Positions 1 to 8,670 of a stretch of 64,000 nt of DNA are shown piece after piece. The first letter of the stretch is position 1. Every line of letters starts with the position of its first letter. The stretch covers positions 62,001 through 126,000 of the forward strand of contig JAZDEY010000044.1 of the NCBI GenBank assembly GCA_043808325.1. Direction: 5' to 3'. The notes under the pieces were generated by a model. It was not told where the DNA came from. It did no database searches and was given only the letters and a program-made list of their open reading frames with translations. Source of the DNA: JAZDEY01 sp043808325 [NCBI: Candidatus Eiseniibacteriota bacterium]. Lineage in GTDB: Bacteria; Arandabacterota; Arandabacteria; Arandabacterales. The position numbers and the translations under genes were made by a program.

Positions 1-255
1 CTGGTTTACCTCCTCCTCAGCTTGCGCGCCCCGCCGCTGACCCTTGTCCTCGTAGTAGGCGGCCCGCTGGTTCGCGACCTCGTTGCGGTACTCCTCGACC
101 GTGATGCGCGTATTGCCGATCTTGCCGATGAACCCCGCCTCGACGCCGCCCGATCTCTTGAGGTTCATACCCCAAACCACGAAGATCAGGCCGACGAAAG
201 CGACGATGACAATCCACAGGACAATCTTCGTGTTTTGCCGCAGTTGTGAAAGCAT
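1..255 (-). CDS. SurA/PpiD-type periplasmic chaperone, N-terminal part
   Basis: Only the first 85 codons lie in the window; the gene runs off the left edge on the - strand. The reading starts MLSQLRQNTK and has one strong hydrophobic segment (about residues 10-30). A SurA_N-like stretch follows, with a Lys-Ile-Gly element and a helix containing the ITVEEY motif. This layout (membrane anchor, then chaperone core) is typical of PpiD and other membrane-anchored SurA-N folding factors for exported proteins. A GGGAGGA ribosome site lies 8-9 bases before the ATG, which fixes the start. It is divergent from the M23 peptidase gene. Whether a parvulin (rotamase) domain follows cannot be seen here. Confidence 0.8.
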   Translation of the reverse strand, partial: MLSQLRQNTKIVLWIVIVAFVGLIFVVWGMNLKRSGGVEAGFIGKIGNTRITVEEYRNEVANQRAAYYEDKGQRRGAQAEEEVNQ

Positions 256-289
256 AGCTTCATTCCTCCCAGATGACTTGATTTCTCAC

Positions 290-318
290 AGCATAGTAAC
301 AATTCGCCACCGGTGCAA
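290..318 (-). promoter_or_regulatory. Sigma-70-type promoter for the SurA/PpiD-like gene
   Basis: Read on the - strand, TTGCAC (318-313) and TATGCT (295-290) are separated by 17 bases. The expected start is about 30 bases before the ATG at 255. This is a pattern match only. Confidence 0.55.
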
Positions 319-349
319 CAAGGGATTTTTGATCCGCGAGCCCGGCGGC

Positions 350-379
350 TTGACACATGTGGCAGATCAGTGATAGATT
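350..379 (+). promoter_or_regulatory. Sigma-70-type promoter for the M23 peptidase-dnaE unit
   Basis: A perfect TTGACA (350-355) and TAGATT (374-379) are separated by 18 bases. The start codon at 401 has an AAGGAAG ribosome site just before it. Together with the - strand promoter this makes 256-400 a divergent promoter region. Confidence 0.6.
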
Positions 380-400
380 CGGCCATATCTTAAGGAAGAG

Positions 401-2599
401 ATGAACAGAGGTCGCTCACGTATCAGGTTCTGCATATTTGTCTTCTCGTTGGTCTGTTGCCACCTGGCCGGTCCTCTGGCCGTGGGGACCCGGCCGATGC
501 ACCCGCCCTTGCCGGGGGAGCTTTGCCCGACCTCCTCATTCGGCAGCAGACGCACAACTCACATCCATGCTGGCCTTGACTTCTCGACCGGGGGCCGGAT
601 CGGCATCCCGGTACTGGCGGTTGATACCTGTTGGGTCTGGAGAGTAAGCGTCGCGAACGCCGGCTACGGCCGGGCTCTCTACGTAGTCCTTCCCGATGGT
701 GGGGTCGCAGTATACGGTCATCTCTATCGGTTCGCTTCTCCAATCGAGAGAGAGGTCGAAGCGGAGCAGAACCGTGAGGGAGCTTATGAAGTCGAAATCT
801 ACAAAGAGCCCAGGGTCTTCGGATTCATGCCCGGGGACACTATTGCCTTCAGTGGGGATACGGGGGCCGGGCCGCCCCACCTGCACTTCGAACTGCGCTC
901 GGGGAAATTGGATCATGATAAGATCAATCCTATTCCTGACCGTTTGGACCTGAGAGATAGTGTCTCTCCCAGGATCACAAAGGTTAGGATCACACCGCTT
1001 GAGGCGGATGCGGCCATCGACGGCGGCTACGACGCCATAACCCTGGTCCCGGGTGCTCAGCCTCCGGTCCCAAGGCTATCCGGAGCCTTCGGGATGAGCG
1101 TTCATGCCCTCGACACCGGCCTTTGCGGGCGGAGTCTTTCACCCACCGGTTTCGAGGCCCGGATCGACGACCAGGTGATCTGGAGACTGTCCTTTGACGC
1201 CTTCCCTTTTGCCAAGGGTCACTTTGTTAGGGCCATATACCATATGGTCGGCGGCACTTCCTACGTCAGACTCTATGATCCGTACGGCCTGGATCTCGAA
1301 GGCTTCGATTATTATGCCCCTCGCAGTTCCCGCTTCTTTAAAGGCCTCGCTGCCGGCAATCACAAGCTGGTGGTCAAAGTGAGCGACGCGTGGGGCAATT
1401 ATGACCAGGCCGAGCTGCCGTTCTACTACGGGACTCTGCCCGATTTCGAGACGTGTACGCTCTCTCAAGACGCCTCCGGCGTCGGCGTCAAGGTCAGGCC
1501 GGCCGTGAAGGCCTGCGCCGTCAGCATTTCATATCGCAGGAGCGGCGGCGTCTGGCAGGCGGTCGAGGTGCGTGACGTTGGAGAGTCGCAGCAAGGTCGA
1601 GTGCCGGGTGCAGCTTCGGGACTCGAAGTGTCGTGCAAACTGACCGACCCCTCGGGCCTCACCAGGCAGGTTGTCCTTTCACCCGGCGGCAGCGCGTCCA
1701 CGGGGGATGGCACCCGCATCGAAACGAAGGTTCGCTTCGATTATGTCGAGGTCTGGGCTCGCACGCTCGCCGCCCCCAGCTCGCTCCCCCGCGCAGAGAT
1801 AACTGAGGGAGAAGGTCTCGCCCTGTGCGTGCTCCAGCCGGTCGAGAAGAACGTCTTCAGGGGCTGCTATTTCCCTCATGAAGATGCCACGGCCCTGCAC
1901 CTCAGAGTGGTTCTCCAATTTGGCCAGACAGAGGTTGAGCGGACCCGGGATCTGATGCTCGGGCTGATCGATCGGGGTCAGGAAGTCCGCTTTTCGGGGG
2001 CGACCCTCAGGGTCAGGCTCATCGCCGGCAAGGAGCGGACCCTGAAGACCCTCGTTAGGATCGAGGAGACCAAGCCCCAGACTTGCGCCGGCTTCAGCCG
2101 CTCCGAGGGTGGTATAGATTTCGAACCCGGGGATGCCTTCTTCGAGAAGGGGCTCAGGGTCCAGGTCAGCTCGGGCTCGGTCCGGCTCTCGCCCAAGCAC
2201 GGGCTCTTCAGCCAATCGCTAGGCAGACTGGCTTTCTTGGCGCCATTTGACTCAGCGGGCGCCTGTGAGGCCACGGTCTACACCCTGGATCCTCTGGTCG
2301 TCCTTGAGGACCTAACGGCCCCGACCGTGAAGTGGACCGGCGGACTCACGCGGAAGCGTGACGGTACCGGGGTATTCACCGGGAACGTATCGGACGGCGG
2401 GTCGGGTATAGACTCGCGGACGGTCACGGCATATGTCGATGGTGATAGGGCAATTGCCGCTTATGATCCCGACACCGGCAAGGTCAGCGTGCGAACTACA
2501 AAGCCCTTGCCATACCGTACCCATAGACTTAGGCTACGGGTGCAAGACAAGTTGGGCAACACAGGCGACAGCGAGATCGTAAGGGAGCTCGTGAGGTAG
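401..2599 (+). CDS. M23 (LytM) family metallopeptidase with long C-terminal region
   Basis: A secreted 732-residue protein with an N-terminal signal segment (about residues 8-28). The M23 endopeptidase fold covers roughly residues 45-175. The zinc ligands are all present: H56 and D60 in HAGLD and H162 in the HLHFE motif, with H160 as catalytic histidine and a YGHL element between them. It should therefore be catalytically competent, most likely cutting peptidoglycan cross-links in the periplasm. The remaining 550 residues look like beta-sandwich (Ig-like) modules, the last around residues 640-730, perhaps for substrate or partner binding. dnaE starts 7 bases downstream, so the two are probably co-transcribed, though no functional link is obvious. 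Confidence 0.85.
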   Translation: MNRGRSRIRFCIFVFSLVCCHLAGPLAVGTRPMHPPLPGELCPTSSFGSRRTTHIHAGLDFSTGGRIGIPVLAVDTCWVWRVSVANAGYGRALYVVLPDGGVAVYGHLYRFASPIEREVEAEQNREGAYEVEIYKEPRVFGFMPGDTIAFSGDTGAGPPHLHFELRSGKLDHDKINPIPDRLDLRDSVSPRITKVRITPLEADAAIDGGYDAITLVPGAQPPVPRLSGAFGMSVHALDTGLCGRSLSPTGFEARIDDQVIWRLSFDAFPFAKGHFVRAIYHMVGGTSYVRLYDPYGLDLEGFDYYAPRSSRFFKGLAAGNHKLVVKVSDAWGNYDQAELPFYYGTLPDFETCTLSQDASGVGVKVRPAVKACAVSISYRRSGGVWQAVEVRDVGESQQGRVPGAASGLEVSCKLTDPSGLTRQVVLSPGGSASTGDGTRIETKVRFDYVEVWARTLAAPSSLPRAEITEGEGLALCVLQPVEKNVFRGCYFPHEDATALHLRVVLQFGQTEVERTRDLMLGLIDRGQEVRFSGATLRVRLIAGKERTLKTLVRIEETKPQTCAGFSRSEGGIDFEPGDAFFEKGLRVQVSSGSVRLSPKHGLFSQSLGRLAFLAPFDSAGACEATVYTLDPLVVLEDLTAPTVKWTGGLTRKRDGTGVFTGNVSDGGSGIDSRTVTAYVDGDRAIAAYDPDTGKVSVRTTKPLPYRTHRLRLRVQDKLGNTGDSEIVRELVR

Positions 2600-2606
2600 C
2601 CGAGGC

Positions 2607-5600
2607 TTGAAGTATTCGGATTTTGTCCATCTGCACGTCCACTCGGATTATAGCCTCCTTGATGGAGCGGGAGCTATCTCGTCCTATATCGAGCGGGCCG
2701 GCGAGCTCAAGATGCCGGCTCTGGCACTGACCGACCACGGGTCCATGTTCGGTGCGATTGCCTTCTACAGGCAAGCTCTGAAGAACGGCATCAAACCGAT
2801 CGTCGGCTGCGAGCTGAATGTTGCCAAAGGCAGCATGCACGATAAGAAGCCCAGTGCCCGGGGGGCATGGGACGGATCCAACCACCTGATTGTGCTCGCC
2901 AGAGACGTAGAAGGTTACCATAACCTGCTGAAGGTGGTTTCCAAGGCTTACACCGAAGGCTTCTACTACAAGCCCCGGGTGGACATGGATCTTCTCAGCG
3001 GGCACAACAAGGGCCTGGTTGCGCTGTCGGCGTGTCTTAAGGGGATAGTGGGCGAGAGCATCATAGGTGGGAGGATCCCCGAAGCCGGGTCTCGGGCCGG
3101 AGCCCTTGCGGAGGTCTTCGGAAAGGGCAACTTCTATCTCGAGATCCAGCGGCACGGTCTGGCAGATGAGGAGAAAGTGATCGCGGGTGTGCTGGCACTC
3201 TCGCGGGACATCGACATTCCGGTTGTTGCCACCAATGATTGCCATTACATCAGAAAGGAAGATGCGAGAGCTCAAGATATCATGCTTTGCCTGCAAACCG
3301 GCCGGGACCTGGACGACCCGACGCGGCTCAGGTTTGAGAACGACCAGTTCTACTTCAAGAACTCCGAGGAAATGCACGAAGCCTTCTCCGAGGCTCCCCA
3401 GGCGATCACCGCCACCCTGGAGGTTGCGGAGAAGTGCAATCTCGATCTCGAACTCGGCAAGGTAAAGCTGCCTGGTTTCCCCATTCCCGAGGGCTACCGC
3501 GATGCCAATCAGTATCTGGAGAGCCTTGCCCGTGAAGGTCTCAGGTCGCGATACCCGGCGGCCACCCGGGACGTGGTCGAACGCCTTGAGTATGAGCTGC
3601 GCACCATAAAAGAGATGAATTACTCGAGCTACTTCCTGATCATAAATGACCTAGTCCAGGCCGCGCGGAGGATGGGAATCCCGGTCGGCCCGGGCAGAGG
3701 CTCCGCTGCCGGAAGTCTGGTCTCCTACTGCCTCGAGATTACCGACATCGATCCCATCAGATTCGGGCTTCTGTTTGAACGTTTCCTCAATCCCGAGCGA
3801 ATCAGCATGCCCGATATCGACATCGATTTCTGCGATAAACGGCGTCAGGAAGTGATCGATTATGTCTCGGACAAGTATGGCAGGGAGAGCGTTTCCCAGA
3901 TAATTACCTTCGGAACCATGGCCGCGAAGGCTGCTATACGTGACGTGGGCCGGGTGCTCAAGATCCCGGCCCAGGACGTTGACAAGATTGCCAAGATGAT
4001 CCCAAACGAGCCGGGGATCACGCTTAACTCCGCTCTTGAGCGGGTGGCCGATCTCAAGCAGATGGCATCCAACGAGAGATTCCGGGACTTGCTCGAGCTT
4101 GCCAGGAAGCTTGAGGGTCTCGCACGCCATGCATCGACCCACGCCGCCGGCGTACTGGTTGCGCCGGGCAAGTTGGTCGACTACGTGCCCCTTTACCGAG
4201 GAGCCAAGGGGGAGACGGTCACCCAGTATGACATGAATTCGATTGAGCACATAGGGCTTCTCAAGATGGACTTCCTGGGGCTGACGACGCTCAGCATAGT
4301 TCACGACACCCTGGATCTGATCATGCAGAGACACGGCGTCGCGCTCAAGCCCCGCGAGATTCCACTTGACGATCCGGGCGTCTATAAGATGCTGAGCAAG
4401 GGACATACGGTCGGCGTGTTTCAGCTGGAATCCAGTGGCATGCGGGAGCTCTTGCGAAGGATAGCGCCCGAGCGCTTCGAAGACGTTGTGGCAATCAATG
4501 CGCTCCACCGGCCGGGGCCGCTCGGCAGCGAGATGGTCGAGCTCTTCATCAAGCGCAAACGCGGCCAGAAGGAGATCGCCTATGAGCACCCCATGCTCGA
4601 GCCCATCCTTAAGGACACCTATGGAGTGATCCTCTATCAGGAGCAGGTAATCGAGATCGCCAGCAAACTCGCGGGATTCACCAAGGGCCAGGCCGATATT
4701 CTGAGACGGGCTATGGGCAAGAAAGAACCCGAGGTGATGGACCAGCAGCGCAGGAACTTCGTAAAGGGTGCCGGCGCAAATAAGATCAGCGAGACGATTG
4801 CCGACCGCATCTTCAATAATATCGCCTATTTCGCCGGCTATGGCTTCAACAAGTCGCACAGCGCCGCCTATGCCATGCTGTCTTTTCAGACGGCCTATCT
4901 CAAGGCCAAGTATCCCATGGAGTTCATGGCCGCGTCCCTCACCAGTGAAATGGCAAGCACCGACAGGATTGTGATCCTGCTCGAGGAATGCAAGCGAATG
5001 GGTATTCAGGTGCTTGCCCCAAGCGCGAACCAGAGCGATGCCGACTTCAAGGTGGAAGAAGGCGGGATACGATTCGGTCTCGCCGCCATCAAGAATGTGG
5101 GAAGATCGGCCATTGATTCCATCGTCGAAGCCAGAAAAGCGCATGGTCCCTTCCGGACCATATTCGATCTTTGTGAGAGAATCGATTTGAGGGCCGTCAA
5201 CAAGCGAGTGATCGAGAGCCTTGCCTATGCCGGTGCGCTTGACTGTCTGGAGGGGCACCGGGGCCAGAGCTTTGCTGCGATCGAGACCGCCATGGCTGTG
5301 GGGCAGAAGGCCCAGAAGGACCGCACAACCGGGCAAACCTCACTCCTGAAGATTCTGGAGACCCAGGGAGACAGCAGGGGCATCGAGCGGACGCAGCCTC
5401 AGGTAGAAGAGTGGTCGCTTATGGAGAAGCTGGGCCATGAACGTGAAGTGCTCGGCTTCTATTGCTCGGGGCATCCGCTCTACAGGTTCGAAAGGGAGTT
5501 GCACGCCTTCGCCACCAGCACCATTGCCGAGGTTAAGACGATGCAGGAGGGTCGGCGGGTGATTGTTGGAGGGGTGGTCTCAGGCGGGAAGACCATCCCG

Positions 5601-6071
5601 GGCAAGAACGTCCGATTTGTGCCGATCGAAGATCTGACCGGCCAGATCGAAGCGATTTTCTTCAGCGATCGGATGGCCGCACTTGAAGAGAAGCTGGCCC
5701 CGGGCCTGATGATTCTCCTGGCAGGTACGATTTCCTGCCGTAACGAGGAGCAGCCCAAGATAAAGGTCGGTGAGTTTCTGGCTCTCGAGGAGGCGCTTGA
5801 GACCCTTACCGAGAAGGTCGAGATCGACATCGATGTGAAACGCTTTGCCGAACCCTCGCTTGATCTTCTCGCCGGGGTGCTCGATGCCAATCCCGGTGAT
5901 GTGCCCATCGCTGTGGTCGTCCTGAGCGAGGAAGACGGCGATGTTGTGGTCCAGATTCCCAAGACCAGAGTCAGACCCTCGAGGGAACTGGTGGCGGCTA
6001 TAGACAGTATTGAGGGAGTGACCAACGTCAGGCTGGGTTCCAAGGCTGTGGCGAGGAAAAGGTTGCGGTAG
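2607..6071 (+). CDS. dnaE: DNA polymerase III subunit alpha
   Basis: The replicative polymerase subunit, 1,154 residues, the normal DnaE length. The N-terminal PHP domain begins with HLHVHSDY (H8, H10, H12). The polymerase core carries a glycine-rich GPGRGSAAGS element and the catalytic PDIDID motif (D403, D405, D407). Helix-hairpin-helix and OB-fold regions follow. I chose the TTG at 2607 because homologues begin close to the FVHLHVHS motif. Its ribosome site (CGAGG) is weak and very near the M23 stop codon, which suggests translational coupling. No proofreading exonuclease domain is fused, so this is DnaE and not PolC. Confidence 0.97.
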   Translation: MKYSDFVHLHVHSDYSLLDGAGAISSYIERAGELKMPALALTDHGSMFGAIAFYRQALKNGIKPIVGCELNVAKGSMHDKKPSARGAWDGSNHLIVLARDVEGYHNLLKVVSKAYTEGFYYKPRVDMDLLSGHNKGLVALSACLKGIVGESIIGGRIPEAGSRAGALAEVFGKGNFYLEIQRHGLADEEKVIAGVLALSRDIDIPVVATNDCHYIRKEDARAQDIMLCLQTGRDLDDPTRLRFENDQFYFKNSEEMHEAFSEAPQAITATLEVAEKCNLDLELGKVKLPGFPIPEGYRDANQYLESLAREGLRSRYPAATRDVVERLEYELRTIKEMNYSSYFLIINDLVQAARRMGIPVGPGRGSAAGSLVSYCLEITDIDPIRFGLLFERFLNPERISMPDIDIDFCDKRRQEVIDYVSDKYGRESVSQIITFGTMAAKAAIRDVGRVLKIPAQDVDKIAKMIPNEPGITLNSALERVADLKQMASNERFRDLLELARKLEGLARHASTHAAGVLVAPGKLVDYVPLYRGAKGETVTQYDMNSIEHIGLLKMDFLGLTTLSIVHDTLDLIMQRHGVALKPREIPLDDPGVYKMLSKGHTVGVFQLESSGMRELLRRIAPERFEDVVAINALHRPGPLGSEMVELFIKRKRGQKEIAYEHPMLEPILKDTYGVILYQEQVIEIASKLAGFTKGQADILRRAMGKKEPEVMDQQRRNFVKGAGANKISETIADRIFNNIAYFAGYGFNKSHSAAYAMLSFQTAYLKAKYPMEFMAASLTSEMASTDRIVILLEECKRMGIQVLAPSANQSDADFKVEEGGIRFGLAAIKNVGRSAIDSIVEARKAHGPFRTIFDLCERIDLRAVNKRVIESLAYAGALDCLEGHRGQSFAAIETAMAVGQKAQKDRTTGQTSLLKILETQGDSRGIERTQPQVEEWSLMEKLGHEREVLGFYCSGHPLYRFERELHAFATSTIAEVKTMQEGRRVIVGGVVSGGKTIPGKNVRFVPIEDLTGQIEAIFFSDRMAALEEKLAPGLMILLAGTISCRNEEQPKIKVGEFLALEEALETLTEKVEIDIDVKRFAEPSLDLLAGVLDANPGDVPIAVVVLSEEDGDVVVQIPKTRVRPSRELVAAIDSIEGVTNVRLGSKAVARKRLR

Positions 6072-6107
6072 CGGTGTCCTGGACAGACCCCCGTGATAGA
6101 TAGATTG

Positions 6108-6136
6108 TTGACGCAAACGCGGCATTCTGATAGTTT
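6108..6136 (+). promoter_or_regulatory. Possible sigma-70 promoter before the YjbH-like gene
   Basis: TTGACG (6108-6113) and TAGTTT (6131-6136) are separated by 17 bases, in the 88-base gap after dnaE. The -10 match is poor, so this is tentative. Confidence 0.3.
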
Positions 6137-6159
6137 GGCGTGTGTCGCAGGAGACTATG

Positions 6160-6957
6160 ATGACGCCGATATGGAAGATCGTGGTTTCGGTTTTTATCGC
6201 GGGTATTATGGTGTGTGCCTCTGCACGAACCGGTTCGGCCTCCGAGCCCCTCACGATCGTTGATTTTCCCACCGCGGGGCTTTACCAGAGAGGCGAGTAC
6301 GGGATCGCAATCGACGTCTATTCGGACGGCGGCCTCCTGGCGGGTCTGGGAGTAGGGTTCTCCCGGTTCCTGAGCTTCGGCATAACCTACGGCGGCGTGA
6401 ACGTGATCGGCAGCGGGGATCCGAAGATGGATCCGCGGCCCGAGGTCAATATCCGTGCGCGCATTCTTGAAGAGACTCTGGCGATGCCGGCGGTCGCGAT
6501 CGGCTTTGATTCCCAGGGCTACGGCAAGTACGGCAAGTATCACGGCGTGGACTCCTCGGACTTCGAGGAGAGATACCTGGTCAAGTCCCGCGGTCTTTAT
6601 GCCGTGGCCAGCAAGAACTGGGAGCTCGCCGGTCCTTTCTCCCTGCACGGCGGGATCAGCTATAGCCTGGAAAACAAGAACGATCATGACGCCACTATCT
6701 TTGTCGGAGTGATAAAGTCCCTGGCAGGCGTGATCGATCTCTCGGCAGAATTCGACTTTGCCTCCAATGACAACGAGGGTCCAATCACCATTGTGGGCCG
6801 AAGGGGCTACCTCAATGCGTCGGTCGCATGGTACATGAGTGAGAACCTCAGGCTCGCGCTTGAGGTCAGGGATCTGGCGGCCAAAGGCAAAGTGGACGTC
6901 GAGGTTGCCAGGAAATGGAACCGAGGCCTGAGCATCTCATACCGCGGTAGGATCTGA
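6160..6957 (+). CDS. YjbH-like outer-membrane beta-barrel protein
   Basis: About 265 residues with an N-terminal signal peptide (hydrophobic run, then SAS before the mature part). The mature sequence begins with a DFPTAGL motif, like the start of YjbH-family outer-membrane proteins. It continues as alternating hydrophobic strands rich in Gly, Tyr and aromatic turns, and ends in a strand suited to barrel insertion. Two adjacent ATGs occur (6157 and 6160). An AGGAG at 6149-6153 has better spacing to the second. Function is unknown; some YjbH proteins are linked to polysaccharide export, but no such genes adjoin it here. AccA follows after 10 bases. Confidence 0.65.
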   Translation: MTPIWKIVVSVFIAGIMVCASARTGSASEPLTIVDFPTAGLYQRGEYGIAIDVYSDGGLLAGLGVGFSRFLSFGITYGGVNVIGSGDPKMDPRPEVNIRARILEETLAMPAVAIGFDSQGYGKYGKYHGVDSSDFEERYLVKSRGLYAVASKNWELAGPFSLHGGISYSLENKNDHDATIFVGVIKSLAGVIDLSAEFDFASNDNEGPITIVGRRGYLNASVAWYMSENLRLALEVRDLAAKGKVDVEVARKWNRGLSISYRGRI

Positions 6958-6967
6958 GGACGGGCTG

Positions 6968-7921
6968 ATGGAATCGTGGCTGGATTTTGAGAAGCCTCTG
7001 CTTGAGCTGGAAAAGCAGATAAGGGATCTTAAGTCGCTTGCCGATGCGGGCCATCCGGAGATCGCCGAGCAGGTTGAGAAGCTCGAACGGATAGCGGAGA
7101 AGAAACGGCACGAGACCTATGAGAAGCTTACGCGCTGGGAGCGCGTTCAGCTTGCACGGCATCCGCTTCGCCCTTACACCAAGGACTACATCGGAATGAT
7201 CGCCTCTCAGTTCACCGAGATCCATGGCGACAGGCTCTTCGGGGATGACAAGGCGATGATCGGCGGGCTATGCATGATCGACGGCAGGAAAGTCATCGTC
7301 ATAGGGCAACAGAAAGGGCGGGATACAAAGGAGAACCTGGTGCGGAACTTCGGCATGTCCCACCCAGAGGGTTACCGAAAGGCCTTGAGGCTTATGAAGA
7401 TGGCCGCCAAGTTCGGAAAGCCCATTGTCACATTTGTCGATACCCCGGGGGCCTTTCCCGGCATCGGCGCCGAGGAGAGGGGGCAGGCCGAAGCAATTGC
7501 CAGGAACCTTTGCGAGATGGCCGGACTCCCAGTACCTATTCTCGTGATCGTGATTGGAGAGGGGGGTAGTGGGGGTGCTCTCGGGATAGGAGTCGGCGAT
7601 ACGGTTCTGATGATGGAGTATGCGATCTACTCGGTGATCTCCCCGGAAGGTTGCGCCGCGATCCTGTGGGGTGACCGGGCAAAGGCCCGGCAGGCTGCGG
7701 AGGCCCTTAGACTTACGGCCCCGGACCTGCTGCAGCTGGGCGTAATCGACGGCGTGATTCCCGAACCTGTGGGTGGAGCGCATCGTGATGCGCGAGGGGC
7801 AGCGGCCGGTGTCAAGAAGGCGATCGTCGAGAACCTCGATCTGCTGCTCAAGACTCCTGTTCCTGTTCTGCTCGATCGAAGGCTCGAGAAATACTCCAGG
7901 ATGGGCACCTACCTCGAATGA
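6968..7921 (+). CDS. accA: Acetyl-CoA carboxylase carboxyltransferase subunit alpha
   Basis: 317 residues, the normal AccA length. It catalyses the carboxyl transfer from biotin carrier protein to acetyl-CoA, together with AccD, in the first committed step of fatty-acid synthesis. Family features seen are the N-terminal helical LDFEKPLLELE region, RPYTKDYI, FGDRLFGDD-like core (HGDRLFGDD), PIVTFVDTPGAFPG, and the glycine-rich oxyanion segment GEGGSGGALGIGVGD. accD is not in the window. The gene ends just before an independent promoter at 7930. Confidence 0.97.
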   Translation: MESWLDFEKPLLELEKQIRDLKSLADAGHPEIAEQVEKLERIAEKKRHETYEKLTRWERVQLARHPLRPYTKDYIGMIASQFTEIHGDRLFGDDKAMIGGLCMIDGRKVIVIGQQKGRDTKENLVRNFGMSHPEGYRKALRLMKMAAKFGKPIVTFVDTPGAFPGIGAEERGQAEAIARNLCEMAGLPVPILVIVIGEGGSGGALGIGVGDTVLMMEYAIYSVISPEGCAAILWGDRAKARQAAEALRLTAPDLLQLGVIDGVIPEPVGGAHRDARGAAAGVKKAIVENLDLLLKTPVPVLLDRRLEKYSRMGTYLE

Positions 7922-7929
7922 ATAATGGC

Positions 7930-7958
7930 TTGACCGCGATGCTTCCGGTTATTAGGTT
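7930..7958 (+). promoter_or_regulatory. Sigma-70-type promoter for the leader RNA and surface cluster
   Basis: TTGACC (7930-7935) and TAGGTT (7953-7958) are 17 bases apart, directly after the accA stop. Transcription would begin about 7965, before a structured leader of some 80 bases that ends in a terminator. Confidence 0.5.
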
Positions 7959-7964
7959 TAGGTG

Positions 7965-8044
7965 GTTCCGACTCCCCAATTCACCGGGGGGAGAGCGTGA
8001 ATTTCAAGTCCTCAGCCCCGGGCAACGGCGCCCGGAGTTTTTTT
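7965..8044 (+). ncRNA. Structured leader or small RNA candidate, ending in an intrinsic terminator
   Basis: Between the promoter and the Trm112-like gene lies an RNA of about 80 nt with two hairpins. The first pairs CTCCCC (7972-7977) with GGGGAG (7988-7993). The second is a terminator (8018-8044). It matches no riboswitch class I recognise. It could be a free small RNA or an attenuator controlling the genes downstream. An in-frame GTG at 7997 would extend the Trm112-like ORF through the terminator, but the ATG at 8063 has its own ribosome site, so I treat this stretch as non-coding. Confidence 0.4.
8018..8044 (+). terminator. Intrinsic terminator (attenuator position)
   Basis: CCGGGC (8018-8023) pairs perfectly with GCCCGG (8030-8035) across a 6-base loop. 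Seven T residues follow at 8038-8044. It lies between a promoter and the start of the next gene, so it would end or attenuate transcription into the surface cluster. Confidence 0.65.
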
Positions 8045-8062
8045 ACTGCGAGGGAACGAGAT

Positions 8063-8236
8063 ATGGCCTTTGACCGGAGGCTACTCGATATTCTTGTCTG
8101 CCCCAAATGCAAGGGTGCCCTCCAGTACGATCCGGAGGGCTTAAAACTCCTGTGTGGATGCTGCGGGCTGGCCTACCCCATAAAGGACGACATACCGATC
8201 ATGCTCGAGGGGGAAGCCGAGAGGATAGACGGATAA
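8063..8236 (+). CDS. Trm112-family zinc-ribbon protein
   Basis: A 57-residue protein of the YcaR/Trm112 family. It begins MAFDRRLLDILVCP and holds a CPKC knuckle (C13, C16), a second cysteine cluster CGCC, and the family ending AYPIKDDIPIML. Eukaryotic and archaeal Trm112 proteins activate methyltransferases; bacterial members are little understood. The ATG has GAGGGAACGAG before it. The stop codon overlaps the next start (TAATG), so the pair is translationally coupled. It is preceded by the attenuator-like leader. Confidence 0.85.
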   Translation: MAFDRRLLDILVCPKCKGALQYDPEGLKLLCGCCGLAYPIKDDIPIMLEGEAERIDG

Positions 8237-8670
8237 TGTGTTCAGTCGCTCATGTGGCCTTGGGAGCTCTCATCGGAAGCCTGATCAATAACCACTTGGC
8301 GGCCTTCGCTATGGGCCTCGCGAGCCACATACCTCTGGACATTATGCCCCACTTTGATTTCAAGGATTTTCGTGCCGATGCCGGGGTATCTATAGGGCTC
8401 TTGGGATTGATCCTTCTAGCGGGAGGATTCTCTCCCCTCTTGGCCGGTGCGTTGGGGGCCGTTCTGCCCGATTTTGAGAATCTGCTGTGGAAGCTCGGCA
8501 TAATTGATGAGAAGCGCAAGATCTTTCCAACTCATTCAGGACTGATTGAACACGGCAGGGCAAAAGGCGCCGGAGGCATCAAGGCTGAAATCGTGCTGTC
8601 CGCTCTGTCGGTTGCGGTCGTGCTGCTGGCCGTGTTCCTAAGAGTCTTCCTAAGAGGAGGAACGGCTTGA
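8236..8670 (+). CDS. Small membrane protein, YdjM / metal-dependent hydrolase-like
   Basis: 144 residues with about four hydrophobic segments. The N-terminal half carries His and Asp residues in a pattern (SHIPLDIMPHFDF, and later LPDFENLL) like the inner-membrane YdjM/metal-dependent hydrolase group. That assignment rests on motif resemblance and could be wrong. The ATG overlaps the Trm112-like stop by one base. Longer starts upstream would overlap that gene completely, so I reject them. The last codons overlap the TTG start of the C25 peptidase gene. Confidence 0.6.
   Translation: MCSVAHVALGALIGSLINNHLAAFAMGLASHIPLDIMPHFDFKDFRADAGVSIGLLGLILLAGGFSPLLAGALGAVLPDFENLLWKLGIIDEKRKIFPTHSGLIEHGRAKGAGGIKAEIVLSALSVAVVLLAVFLRVFLRGGTA

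Noticed and set aside
3651-5336. 561-codon open frame on the - strand inside dnaE
   Set aside because: It lies wholly antisense to a clear DnaE core with intact motifs and shows no family features; it is a shadow of the GC-rich codon pattern.
7961-7990. tRNA- or tmRNA-like GGTTCCGACTCC segment
   Set aside because: It resembles a T-arm only locally; no acceptor stem, anticodon arm or CCA could be paired around it.
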